From Ceratopteris richardii (lineage: Eukaryota > Streptophyta > Polypodiopsida > Polypodiales > Pteridaceae), in contig MU260071.1 in assembly GCA_020310875.1 (NCBI GenBank), positions 593,501-657,500 of the forward strand: DNA of 64,000 nt, in the 5' to 3' direction. Shown piece after piece: positions 45,236-54,834 of the stretch. A model generated the notes under the pieces. The model did no database searches and was not told where the DNA came from. It saw only the letters and a list, made by a program, of their open reading frames with translations. Position 1 is the stretch's first letter. Every line of letters starts with the position of its first letter. A program made the position numbers and the translations under genes.

Positions 45236-46001
45236 ACTTAAACCTAAGAAAGCAACTTCTTCAAGTTGGGTACATGAACAATGCATTACATTAAAATTAG
45301 AGAATTGCATGATCACAAATCCAGGTGTCAAACATTCTCTTAGTTCTTCTAGGCCTAATCTTAGAGAAGAAGATGTTGTATGTGTCAAAAGCTCTATGAC
45401 GCAAAAGGACTCGGTCATGGAAGAACAAGCTCAAAGGCAAGTAGACTTCTCTTCTTTTTGAAAGACTAATGTAAGCATAGTAATTCAACCAAAGTGGCAA
45501 GTAAAAAAGTACCAAACAACCGCTATATCAAATAGACAAACAAAATTCAAGAAGAAAGAACTTTTGGGCATGAGGCAAATCTGGGTACAAAAAGAAGAGC
45601 AACCACCAGCCTTGTCCCAACAATTCCCATCTAGGCACGCCAAGTTCCAACCACGACAAAAGAAGAACCGAGGAACTAGGACAAGCTCAACCACAAAGTA
45701 TCCGACAAACTTAAGAAATTAGCCGCAGCTCAACAAGGGCAATTACACATGTGGGTACCCACGAAACTTTTACATACACAAAACCCTAAGCTCTCCCACA
45801 CGAGTAGAGTCTCAACAAAAAAGCCATGGAGAGGCTAGGGTCAGTACCAAGCATAAAGATTAAAAGAAGATCAATTCACCTCTTTGGCAATACTAAGAAG
45901 AAAATCATCAAAGCTATGGGTTTGGAAGCCAAAAGCACCAGTAGCACCCACAGAACCAAAGAGCAAACCACATGGGATACAAAATTTGAGCAACCAACCA
46001 A
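45236..46001 (+). pseudogene. post-PR2 tail with Trp-motif traces, element D
   Basis: Readings such as RQIWVQKEE (about 45560-45600) and HMWVPTKL (about 45748-45772) recall the spaced WVPK motifs of J's PR2 protein. An open piece starts at 45826 and is Lys/Arg/Thr-rich. The region ends where LTR element P inserted (TSD AGATG at 46002-46006). Confidence 0.55.
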
Positions 46002-46006
46002 AGATG

Positions 46007-46306
46007 TGTTGAGGAAGGCACACATCAAAAAAGCTAAGGAGGAAGGAACAAAAGATAACAAAACATGATGAATGAATTAAAGTAGAAATGGAAATGACTT
46101 ACATGAGATGCTCTATGAGCATGGAGACTCCATGAGGAGAGGATGCACACTCTTGGCAATGACCTAGAGTGGAATGGCTTATGAGGAGTGAAGGGAGGCC
46201 TTGCTTGTATGGAGTTTGGGAGAATTCCCTTGCATGTGAGATAAATGAACTTGCATGAGAATAAAAGTGAGTTGGGACAAAAGGGTGGAGCATGGAACTC
46301 TTAACA
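46007..46306 (-). repeat. 3' LTR of element P
   Basis: Read on the minus strand it starts TGTTAAGAGTTCCATGC directly after the polypurine tract (plus 46307-46316). It ends ...CTCAACA at 46007 next to TSD AGATG. The 64-codon open frame inside it is not a gene. Confidence 0.9.
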
Positions 46307-46316
46307 CCCCCCCTCC
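46307..46316 (-). promoter_or_regulatory. polypurine tract of element P
   Basis: The minus strand reads GGAGGGGGGG immediately before the 3' LTR start TGTTAAG. It is the primer for plus-strand DNA synthesis. Confidence 0.85.
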
Positions 46317-47245
46317 ATGTGATGACCCTTTTGTTTTTAATATGGGGGACTAGTGAAATATGGGATCACTTAGTCCATTGGTTTTTAGGATCTAAGGACA
46401 TATGGGATCCTTAGACATAACTTGGACATATGGGATCCAAGTTTGGGACATGTGGCATCCCTTGGCTTTTACTTCCATGGACATATGTGAGCCATGGTGT
46501 GTGTTTTGTGGGGTAGGTGGTGCTTTGGGTCCATTTGCCAATTTCTTTTTGTGTAGTCCTTTTGCCTTGTTGTTTTGAGCCAATGTTGGGATCGGAAGAA
46601 AATCTGGGTACCCACCAGGAATTGGATGGTAACAAGACCCGAAGTCGTCACATATAACAGGAGTTCCTCCGTCACATTCTGGGAGTAGTGCTTACGTGAT
46701 TTGAGCAAGAGCACATCGACGCCATAGTTTATGTTCATTTGTCATCTGCTTTCTTTTGATATGTTCCTCTGAATGAATGAAGACATCACACTAAAGCGTC
46801 ATAAACTAGAGGCATAGCTTCATCTTTAACAAATTATACAGAAAAGACAATGACTTTTTCTTTCTCTTTCTTCTTGCAGAACCATGATGCATGTAGGACT
46901 TATTGAAGCAGAGAAATAGAAATGTTTTGTTCTTTGTCTACAACCTTCCAAGAACGTGTGCCACTCTACATCATGTACATCTCTCTCTAGATCTACATGA
47001 TGATGAGAGAATAACTCTTTCACTACCAATTTGTGAATGACATCTCCATATCCTCTATTTTATTTCAATTATTGCACAATAGAAGTTGGTAGAACATCTT
47101 CTGTGAGCATTGATTTCCCTGTAGCTATTGCCCATTGATACTTATAGAGGTATTCCTTAAACAATTGCGCAGGTATATCTGATCCATCAATGCAAAGGTT
47201 GTTGAGCACATCCTTTATAGTCATATTAGATCCAACACGGAGCCT
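46317..47245 (-). other. interior of element P, left of G; possible captured coding piece
   Basis: No gag or pol is seen. A minus-strand open reading at 47069-47245 (RVGSNMTIKDVLNNLCIDGS and following residues) looks protein-like but matches no family I recognise. It could be a piece of a host gene carried by the element, or chance. The other short frames here look random. Confidence 0.4.
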
Positions 47246-47250
47246 GCACA

Positions 47251-47480
47251 TGTTGATATATTTAGGTAGTGATGTGTGTGAACACTCTAGGACTGCAGGG
47301 GCACTTTTTTCCCTCTTTAGGAGGTTTTTTTCCCCCGGCTTGTATATACGCCTATTGCCCTAATGGGCTACTCATCTTTGTACATTCTCTAGTAATACAT
47401 TCAGTCTTGTGTGTTGTGCTCCAAGCTTCTTCTTCTTCCTTGTGCTGTTCGCGTGCTTCCGCAGACGTCTAACTCCAACA
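47251..47480 (+). repeat. 5' LTR of element G
   Basis: It starts TGTTGATATATTTAGG and ends CTAACTCCAACA. TTGTATATACGCC at about 47339-47351 is a plausible TATA region. Two bases separate it from the primer site. Confidence 0.95.
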
Positions 47481-47482
47481 AT

Positions 47483-47494
47483 TGGTATCAGAGC
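47483..47494 (+). promoter_or_regulatory. primer-binding site of element G
   Basis: TGGTATCAGAGC, complementary to initiator-Met tRNA. Confidence 0.93.
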
Positions 47495-47835
47495 AGGTCG
47501 TCGCTTCTTCTAGGGCGCCGTCGACACTCCTCTGTTTGCAGTCTCAGATTCGCACGAAATTTGGTGAGCATACTCAGGGTGTTTCCGAGATCAAAACAGC
47601 TTTGCTATGTGGTGCCAAAATCGCGATCTGAGCTCGTTTCGGCCTCCGAACACACTATCGCAGCGCTTATGCAGGCTATTTCGTCCTTTTGTGCCAAAGG
47701 TATATACCAGTTTCTTTTCGCCAATTTAAGCGTCTCGAAGTCTGCTACAGGTCTAGCAGAACTCGTTTGGGCAGTTCCGTTCAACTTTTTTAGATACAGT
47801 CAATTTTCTGCATCAAGGTATTTTAGTCACCGGCC

Positions 47836-48780
47836 ATGGCTGAAAGCAGTGATGTATTCCGTATGTTGGCTGTTGAGGATAAGTTGGATGGTACCAACTA
47901 CCCATTATGGGCTTATATGATGCGACATGTACTGGTTGCAAAAGGATTGTGGAACATTGTGCAGGGTGTTGAAAGACGTCTTGTTACACCTGTAACGACA
48001 GGTACTGCAAATACAGGTGTTCGAGCTGATGAAGATGGTGTCGAAGATGATATTCCGTAGATTCCTGTTCGTGCTGCTGTTTCTGTTGCACCTACTGCAG
48101 AGCAGATTCGTTGGGATGGCAGAGAAGCCCAGGCACATGCATTGATAGCTTTGTCTGTCAAACGTGCCATTATTCCTCACATTCGCTCTTGCAGAACAGC
48201 AAAGGATGCTTGGGATACACTTACCACTTTGTACCAGGCTAGGAATGAGGCTCGTGTTGCTTACCTCCAAAAACAGTTGGAGAGTGAGCACATGAATGAA
48301 GGTGATTCTATGGACAGTTTTCTTACAAAGATCAAAGACCTGAAGGAACAATTGATTTCTGCTGATGAGGTTATACCAGATAGCTCACTTGTGCAGACCG
48401 TTCTGAATGGTCTTCCTGATTCATATCAGAGTTTTGCCTCTACTCTTCGGTTGATGATGAAAGGCAATCCGAATGCCTTGTCATTTGAGGAATCTCTGTT
48501 CTATTGCAGGAAGATCAGTCCAGGCAGAACAGGTCCATTATGCGTGTTGCAGATCAAGCTTTCCTGGCTAGTCAGAAGGGCAAAGGAAAATGGAGCTCTT
48601 CTACTAGTAAGCAGAAATCTGCAAATGCTGCACATTCAAAGAACCAAGACAAAGATGAGAAAAAATCAGAAAAGCAGAAATTGTTTTGTAAGTATTGTAA
48701 AGGCAATGATCATATCATAAAGAACTCTCCAAAACTGGCTGCTAAAGAGGCAAAGAAGAAAGAGGCTGGAATGGTTGTTG
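47836..48780 (+). pseudogene. Copia gag, element G
   Basis: It starts MAESSDVFRMLAVEDKLDGT in GCCATGG context, 355 bases after the LTR. Capsid blocks (WDTLTTLYQARNEARVAYLQ, LNGLPDSYQSFASTLRLMMK) and the nucleocapsid knuckle segment CKYCKGNDHIIKN follow. It matches the gag of F closely. Confidence 0.92.
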
Positions 48781-49811
48781 CAGAGGCCTCTACACCAAAA
48801 ACAGAGTCTACAAATCTTGTGCAGGAAGAAGAATGGGCGTTTACTACTGTCTGTAGTTTTGACCCATCTTCTCCTGATCAGTGCATGTCTGCAGTAGACT
48901 CAGATGTTTGGTACTTTGACAGTGGGGCGACCAAACATATTACCTCGCAGCGCAGTTTCTTCTCTTCACTTGAGCCTGCTCCTACAGGGAATATTGTTAC
49001 ATGCGCCAATAACTCCTCTTATCCTGTTATGGGAGTTGGTAAGATCATTCTGACTACTGCTAATGGTAGTTCTTTCACTTTGTCAGATGCTTTATTTGTG
49101 CCAGGGATCAAAAAGAATCTGTTATCAGTTTCTGCATTAGCCAAGATTGGCTTGGTTGTGAAATTTGTTGATGACAGGTGTACAGTCCATGATCTCTCAA
49201 ATGGCGATGTGATTATTGCTTCTGGCATTTTATGTCGTGGGCTGTATAAGCTCATAGACTATGAAAGATCTGTGAATGATTCGGCATGTGCAATTCATGA
49301 TTCTCAGGCTATGTCAGATGCAAAGCTTTGGCATGCACGCTTTGGTCATCTGAATTTTGCTAGTTTGTTACGCCTGCAGAAATCTGAAATGGTGTCCTCT
49401 TTGCCCAAACTTGAGGCACCTGGAAAACATGTTTGTGAAGGCTGTATTTTGGGCAAAATGCAGCGTTCTTCCTTTCCAAAAGATGGTTCAGTTCGGGCTA
49501 CGCAGAAATTGCAGCTTGTACATAGTGATGTCTGTGGTCCTATGCAGACACCCTCTTTTGGAAATTACCTTTACTTCGTGAGTTTCATTGATGATTTTTC
49601 CAGGCATGCATGGGTATATCCACTCAAAGCAAAGTCCGAAGTGTTCATGTGCTTCAAACAGTTTTTGGTTTTAGCTGAAAATCTGTCAGCATGTAAAATG
49701 GGCACCCTCCATTCTGATCGAGGGGGGGAATATATGTCTTCAGATTTTAATGCATTTCTGGCTGAACGTGGGATAAAACACCAGTGTACAGTGCCGTATA
49801 CACCTCAATAG
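48781..49811 (+). pseudogene. Copia protease-integrase, element G
   Basis: This is part of a 435-codon open piece (48504-49811). It has the retropepsin motif WYFDSGATKHITSQ, the protease body, the pre-integrase HVCEGCILGKMQRSSFPKDG block, and the integrase core start HSDVCGPMQTPSFGNYLYF with SDRGGEYMSSDF. Confidence 0.92.
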
Positions 49812-49844
49812 AATGGAGTTGCTGAACGAAAGAACAGGTCACTC

Positions 49845-52097
49845 ATGGAGATGGCGAGGTGCATGGTCAAAAGTCAGGCTTTACCACATAGTTTCTGGCT
49901 TGAGGCTGTCATGTGTGCATCATATGTACTGAACAGGTATCCCACTAAAGCATTGCAGTCTATCACTCCATATGAGGCTTGGCATGACCGCAAGCCATCT
50001 GTTGCTCATCTGCGTGTTTTTGGTTGTTTGGCATATGCATTAGTGCCTGAACAACATCGCAGAAAATTGGATGATAAGGCAGTAAAATGTATTTTTGTTG
50101 GGTACAGTTCTGAAAGTAAAGGCTATCGTCTGTATCATCCAAAGACTAAACGCATTCTGGTTAGCCGTGATGTTGTCTTTGTGGAAGATGCTATTCAGCC
50201 ATTGCTTTCATGTACTAAGGAGACATCTGTTAGCTCCAAAGACATGTATGATACTTTGATGCCTCTTTTTACAGGTGGACAGGCTAGTGCTGGTCCTAAT
50301 GAGGCAACTTCTCAGCCTTTGCAGGTTTCATATGATGATGCAGATCATTCCATTTCTGATGCAGATTTACATGATGCACTTGTTGATGAGAGAGCTGATA
50401 TTGAGCAGGCAAAAACTATGCCAAAATGGCTGGTGCAGACTTTGCGTGACAGCAAATTAGATGCACCTTTGTCATATCGTACTCGTTCAGGCTCTCATAG
50501 TGCCTCCTTTGCATCAGATTGCTATGCTATGGCTGCATCTAGTCTCTGTGATGAGAATGAGCCTGTTTCTTTTGATGAAGCACAAAATTCAGAAAATTGG
50601 ATGGCTGCTATGCAATCTGAATATGATGCTATAATGAAGAATGGTACATGGTCTTTATGTGACTTGCCTCCTGGCAAGAAGGCCATTGGCACTAAGTGGG
50701 TATACAAGCTGAAGCGTAAACCTGATGGTACAGTTGACAGGTATAAGGCTAGGCTTGTTGCAAAGGGTTATGCGCAGGAAAGAGGCATTGATTTTGATGA
50801 GACCTTTGCACCTACATGCCATATGACTATTGTTCGGAGCATTTGTGCACTTGCAGCCCATCATGGTTGGAATGTACATCAGTTGGACATTAAAATAGCA
50901 TTTCTGAATGGTGACTTGCATGAAGAAGTGTATGTTTTTCAGCCCCGTGGCTTTGTGCAGAAAGGGCATGAAAACCAGGTGTGCAGGTTAAAGAAGGCGT
51001 TATATGGTTTAAAGCAAGCACCACGTGCTTGGTATGAGAAGATACATGCCTATCTGATTGCACATGGTTTTGAGAACAGTCCAACTGAAAGCACCTTATA
51101 TGTTAAGCGTGCTAATGATGTGCTTCTGATCATTGTTGTCTATGTTGATGACATGCTGCTCACTGGTCCTATTGAGACACATATTGCTGATTTTAAGGCT
51201 GATTTGCATGCCTCATTTGAGATGTCTGATTTGGGGCATTTGCATCACTATTTGGGCATTCATTTTATGCATGTTGATGGTGGAATGGCTTTGTGTCAAA
51301 CGAAATATATTGACACATTATTGCAGCGTTTTGGACTTGAAGACTGTAAGCCTATTGCCACTCCTATGGAGACAGGTTTACGATTGAGTCTTCATGATGC
51401 TGGAGATGCATTTGATGCTGTTCTCTATCAGCAGGCTATTGGATGCTTGATTTACTTATGCATTACTCGGCTAGATATTCAGTTTGCTGTCTCACAGATG
51501 AGCAGGTTTATGCATTGCCCAGGAGTCACGCATTGGAAAGCGGTTAAGCTCATCTTTCGCTACTTGAGTGGTACTCGGCTACTTGGGTTGTTTTATCCCA
51601 AGGGGGGATCACTACCGCCAGATTTGCATGCTTTTTTTGACTCAGATTGGGCTGGTTGCTATGACACTCGTGTGTCCACCAGTGGTTTTTGCTTCATGCT
51701 TGGTAGCTCATGTATATCTTGGTTGAGCAAGAAGCAGCCTACTGTGGCCACTTCCAGTTGTGAGGCTGAGTATAGGGCAGCTTTCACAGCGACTGTTGAG
51801 TGTGTGTGGCTCAGACGCCTTATGGCTGATTTGGGTGTTGGCCAGTCTTCTGCCACCACCATCTTCACTGACAGTCAGAGCGCATTGGCAGTTGCGAGGA
51901 ACCCTGTGTTCCATGCTCGCACTAAGCACATTGAGGTGCATTATCACTATGTCAGGGAGAGGTTCTCTGCTGGGGAGATCAGCTTGGCATATGTGCCCAC
52001 GCAGGAGAACATTGCAGACCTTTTCACGAAGGCTCTGCCTAGGGAGAAGTTTGAAGCTTTCCGCAAAGCTTTGGGCTTACTTCCTTTTGTGGAGTGA
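49845..52097 (+). CDS. Copia integrase end, RT and RNase H, element G
   Basis: A 750-codon open piece. The integrase end is MARCMVKSQALPHSFWLEAV and the linker is KLDDKAVKCIFVGYSSESK. RT lies at about residues 240-510 (RLVAKGYAQERGIDFDETFA, ALYGLKQAPRAWYEKIHAYL, YVDDMLLTGP). RNase H lies at about 600-740 (SSCEAEYRAAFTATVECVWL, TDSQSALAVARNPVFHART, KHIEVHYHYVRERFSAGEIS). It ends LGLLPFVE before the polypurine tract. Confidence 0.94.
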   Translation: MEMARCMVKSQALPHSFWLEAVMCASYVLNRYPTKALQSITPYEAWHDRKPSVAHLRVFGCLAYALVPEQHRRKLDDKAVKCIFVGYSSESKGYRLYHPKTKRILVSRDVVFVEDAIQPLLSCTKETSVSSKDMYDTLMPLFTGGQASAGPNEATSQPLQVSYDDADHSISDADLHDALVDERADIEQAKTMPKWLVQTLRDSKLDAPLSYRTRSGSHSASFASDCYAMAASSLCDENEPVSFDEAQNSENWMAAMQSEYDAIMKNGTWSLCDLPPGKKAIGTKWVYKLKRKPDGTVDRYKARLVAKGYAQERGIDFDETFAPTCHMTIVRSICALAAHHGWNVHQLDIKIAFLNGDLHEEVYVFQPRGFVQKGHENQVCRLKKALYGLKQAPRAWYEKIHAYLIAHGFENSPTESTLYVKRANDVLLIIVVYVDDMLLTGPIETHIADFKADLHASFEMSDLGHLHHYLGIHFMHVDGGMALCQTKYIDTLLQRFGLEDCKPIATPMETGLRLSLHDAGDAFDAVLYQQAIGCLIYLCITRLDIQFAVSQMSRFMHCPGVTHWKAVKLIFRYLSGTRLLGLFYPKGGSLPPDLHAFFDSDWAGCYDTRVSTSGFCFMLGSSCISWLSKKQPTVATSSCEAEYRAAFTATVECVWLRRLMADLGVGQSSATTIFTDSQSALAVARNPVFHARTKHIEVHYHYVRERFSAGEISLAYVPTQENIADLFTKALPREKFEAFRKALGLLPFVE

Positions 52098-52171
52098 TTT
52101 CCACATAGCTTGGCACTTCCTTATACATGAGTGCCAGCTCCTTGTTCACCGCATCACTCCCAGGGGGGATT

Positions 52172-52401
52172 TGTTGATATATTTAGGTAGTGATGTGTGT
52201 GAACACTCTAGGACTGCCGGGGCACTTTTTTCCCTCTTTAGGAGGTTTTTTTCCCCCGGCTTGTATATACGCCTATTGCCCTAATGGGCTACTCATCTTT
52301 GTACATTCTCTAGTAATACATTCAGTCTTGTGTGTTGTGCTCCAAGCTTCTTCTTCTTCCTTGTGCTGTTCGCGTGCTTCCGCAGACATCTAACTCCAAT
52401 A
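52172..52401 (+). repeat. 3' LTR of element G
   Basis: It follows the tract CAGGGGGGATT and is nearly identical to the 5' LTR. It is followed by the second TSD copy GCACA and then by element P sequence. Confidence 0.94.
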
Positions 52402-52406
52402 GCACA

Positions 52407-52996
52407 ACCATCGCACAGCATGAAGATCTTCCCCATAGGCGAATTATGTGATTCTTCCAAAAATCACATGAACCACCACCGTAGCCAGGACACGTGCATA
52501 TGTAGTGGCATGAGAAATTTCTGAAGTATGCGTGGTCAAAGAAGTATGCGCAGCCACCATAAGTCCCAGTTTTCATTGCGTACATCGATGACAGATAGAA
52601 GATAGTCCACATGCTAGGAAGCACTGTTATTATTGAAGATAGTGCTAAAAACATGGACCATTATTGACATCTAGTGCTTAGAAGCACTTGTTATTATGAT
52701 AGCCTCTTGTTATAATGATGATGAAATCATAAGAAAAGAGTATGAACTACGATGCTCAAAAGAAGTTGATACTTAAGATTAACTAAATTATTGTGCAATA
52801 TTGAACAATGAAAGTGAGGATGATAATCAAGATTAAGAAAACAAAAAAGATTATGATAGAAAAGATGGAATGGTGCTTAGAAGCACTCTTATTGAAGAAA
52901 ATATGGGAGGGAGGGAGGGATAAAGAAAGAAATACTTGACAAAAGAAATCTAATGAAAGAAAAACTTAAAGAAATGCTAACCAAAAGATTACCTAT
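52407..52996 (-). other. interior of element P, right of G
   Basis: This is the leader side of P. It is A-rich with small GGGA repeats (about 52907-52920) and two near-copies of the phrase GTGCTTAGAAGCACT (about 52672 and 52875), each a short inverted repeat. A minus-strand Cys/Gly-rich reading near 52407-52600 has no recognised family. Confidence 0.4.
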
Positions 52997-53008
52997 GCTC
53001 TGATACCA
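52997..53008 (-). promoter_or_regulatory. primer-binding site of element P
   Basis: The plus strand reads GCTCTGATACCA, that is TGGTATCAGAGC on the minus strand, directly abutting the 5' LTR. Confidence 0.9.
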
Positions 53009-53336
53009 TGTTGAAATGAAAAAGGACTACTCCTACTCTACTCACATGCACACATCAAACAAGCTAAGGAGGAAGGAACAAAAGATAACAAAACATGATA
53101 AATGAATTAAAGTAGAAATGGAAATGACTTACATGAGATGCTCTATGAGCATGGAGACTCCATGAGGAGAGGATACACACTCTTGGCAATGAGCTAGAGT
53201 GGAATGGCTTATGAGGAGTGAAGGGAGGCCTTGCTTATATGGATTTTGGGAGAATTCCCTTGCATGTGGGATAAATGAACTTGCATAAGAATAAAAGTGA
53301 GTTGGGACAAAAGGGTGGAGCATGGAACTCTCAACA
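53009..53336 (-). repeat. 5' LTR of element P
   Basis: The plus edge is TGTTGAAATGAAAAAGG and the far edge GGAACTCTCAACA, with TSD AGATG outside. It is slightly longer than its partner. Confidence 0.9.
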
Positions 53337-53341
53337 AGATG

Positions 53342-54109
53342 AAGATGTCAAAAGTGACTTGTACATAGTTGAACACTATTCTAAAATGGGTTCCTATAAG
53401 GAGGGATAATCAGTTGTCATTTTGAGATCCAATGGATACCTCCAACAAAGGTTGCACCAACATTTGCAAGAAAAGGGAAGCCTCAACATGTGAAAACCAT
53501 GTGCATTTGGCATAACTCTGTCTTTTGCACCATTCAAGCCATGCATTTCCAAAGTATGCATTACTATAGGGTCACCTTACACGACCGTACATAGACACAA
53601 TTGAGAATCCTAGGTGCATGAGACACATTTGACATATGTAAAATATCTTATTGATACTAACCACTTTCTTCCTGTTTTCTGACATTGTGCCAAAAAAAAA
53701 GGGAAGAAGAAAAAAAAACACAGGACTGAGCGCTCGAATAAACTCATCAATGAGCCATCAGCAAAGACATCCATCAACACAAAAGACAAGCCAACTTTCG
53801 ATCACCATGATGGGAGTACAACACGAAGAGATGAATATCGACATACCTTTCACCATGATAAGAATCTCCTACTTGGACAAAACTCTAACCATGATAGATT
53901 AGGAAACCTCTTCGTCAGCATACCCTTGAGCACTTAGCTCAAGACCCAATTTTTTGCACCATACTTCTTCCAATGCATTCCCCAAGTACGCATACATAGG
54001 ACACATTACAAGGCCGTGCACAAGGCACATATTTTCTTCACCCATGCACTAACATAATTACCCATCATTCATTATGGGCTACGAGTACTTGGCATGATAA
54101 CTATGAAAG
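53342..54109. other. unassigned DNA, possibly element D continuation
   Basis: After element P the sequence of D should resume, but I recognise no motif. It contains a diverged direct repeat: 53518-53600 and 53952-54030 share TTTTGCACCAT, then an ATGCATT-CC-AAGTA-GCAT block, and a C-rich GACCGT/GCCGT-CA segment. The 83-codon frame at 53651-53902 lies in a purine-rich stretch and has no supporting motif. Confidence 0.4.
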
Positions 54110-54820
54110 CCATGTGTAGCTCAGTGATGAGTAGCACCTCCTTTAATGTCAATCCGGGAAGACGTGAGGATGGTATGATGACCTCGAGCAAGTGAAGGCA
54201 CAAGTGCGTGAGTGAGAAGCACACAAACATGCACACACATACACACACGCGCACACACAACAAGAACAAAGAGGAGGACAATGGAGTTCTTTTAGATTAC
54301 TTTCAAAATGCTCATACAAGTTCAAATCTATTACAAGCTACCCCCAAAAATGAGCTCTCTAGCTCTATTTATAGTTTTTGACTAGTTTTTGGCCCTGTCC
54401 AGACCTAGTGTCCGGCCTAGTTAAAAATTAGGTTTTCTGGCCTATTTGGAGGTTCAAACGGAGTCTAAAAAATATGAAAACTGATAGGTAGGTACTTCTA
54501 AAGCTCCTCAAGCTCAAGGACTCCTTGGCTTGCACAAAATGGAGCTACAAAAATATGAGATGATATTTACAATGGTTTTTAGTGATGAAAATCACTATTT
54601 TTGTAGGGATTTCTTCTAACCGTTTGACATACATTTCCTAGAGCTCCCTACTTGCTCCTTCTTCTTGTGTGACCACCTCTTTGATGCATGAAAAATTTAG
54701 ATGGCCTACTTGCCAGATCTTCTTTGACTACTCTGTCTGCTTGTGCCTTCTCTTCGCTCCGACTCCCTTCGTTGACTTCCTTGTCTTGTGAGTCCTTCAG
54801 TTCCTTGACTGCTGCCAACA
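54110..54820 (-). repeat. 3' LTR of element J (distal edge approximate)
   Basis: Read on the minus strand it starts TGTTGGCAGCAGTCAAGG. Within the first 250 bases it matches the LTR-like start of D. A TATA box, TATAAATA, lies at plus 54366-54373. A (CA)n-like tract at about 54220-54262 and a TC-rich stretch follow. The outer edge near 54110 is a guess (TGTGTAGC on plus); no TSD could be tested. Confidence 0.6.
54366..54373 (-). promoter_or_regulatory. TATA box in LTR of element J
   Basis: TATAAATA on the minus strand, inside ACTATAAATAGAGC, about 450 bases into the LTR. This is a typical place for an LTR promoter. Confidence 0.6.
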
Positions 54821-54834
54821 CCCCCCCTCTCTCG
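54821..54834 (-). promoter_or_regulatory. polypurine tract of element J
   Basis: The minus strand reads GAGAGAGGGGGGG and ends where TGTTGGCAGCAG begins. It marks the 3' LTR start and shows that the open frames upstream lie inside the element. Confidence 0.75.

Larger units (their letters stand above)
25309..46001 (+). mobile_element. Athila-like Ty3/Gypsy element D (interrupted)
   Basis: The plus-strand order is LTR-like start (25309), gag (about 27000-29540), first protease (30133-30531), acidic linker, RT (31372-31935), then after a 10.2-kb Copia insertion the RT end, RNase H, integrase and a second protease (to 45235), and a Trp-motif tail to 46001 where element P inserted. No 3' LTR was recognised, so the right end is unknown. 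The copy is broken in several places. D, H and J are one family; J is the better-preserved guide to the 3' part. Confidence 0.85.
47251..52401 (+). mobile_element. Copia element G
   Basis: A plus-strand Copia of 5151 bp nested in P. It has LTRs 47251-47480 and 52172-52401, a perfect TSD GCACA (47246-47250 and 52402-52406), a primer site at 47483-47494 and a polypurine tract at 52161-52171. The LTRs differ at about 3 of 230 sites. The whole domain set is present and about three breaks are seen. Together with F it defines the family: 230-bp LTR, Met-initiator primer, and one gag-pol of about 1400 codons. Confidence 0.96.
46007..53336 (-). mobile_element. non-coding LTR element P (host of G)
   Basis: A minus-strand LTR element with LTRs at 46007-46306 (3') and 53009-53336 (5') and a perfect TSD AGATG (46002-46006 and 53337-53341). 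The initiator-Met primer site TGGTATCAGAGC abuts the 5' LTR, and the polypurine tract GGAGGGGGGG abuts the 3' LTR. Without nested Copia G its interior is only about 1.5 kb and shows no gag or pol, so it is non-autonomous. The LTRs differ at about 9 sites in 290 aligned bases by eye, which makes it older than G. Confidence 0.92.

Noticed and set aside
46099-46293. 64-codon minus open frame repeated at 53129-53323
   Set aside because: The repetition first suggested a duplicated small gene, but the pair is simply the two LTRs of element P.
54215-54262. CA-rich microsatellite as a separate feature
   Set aside because: It is short and imperfect and lies inside the J LTR; mentioned there only.
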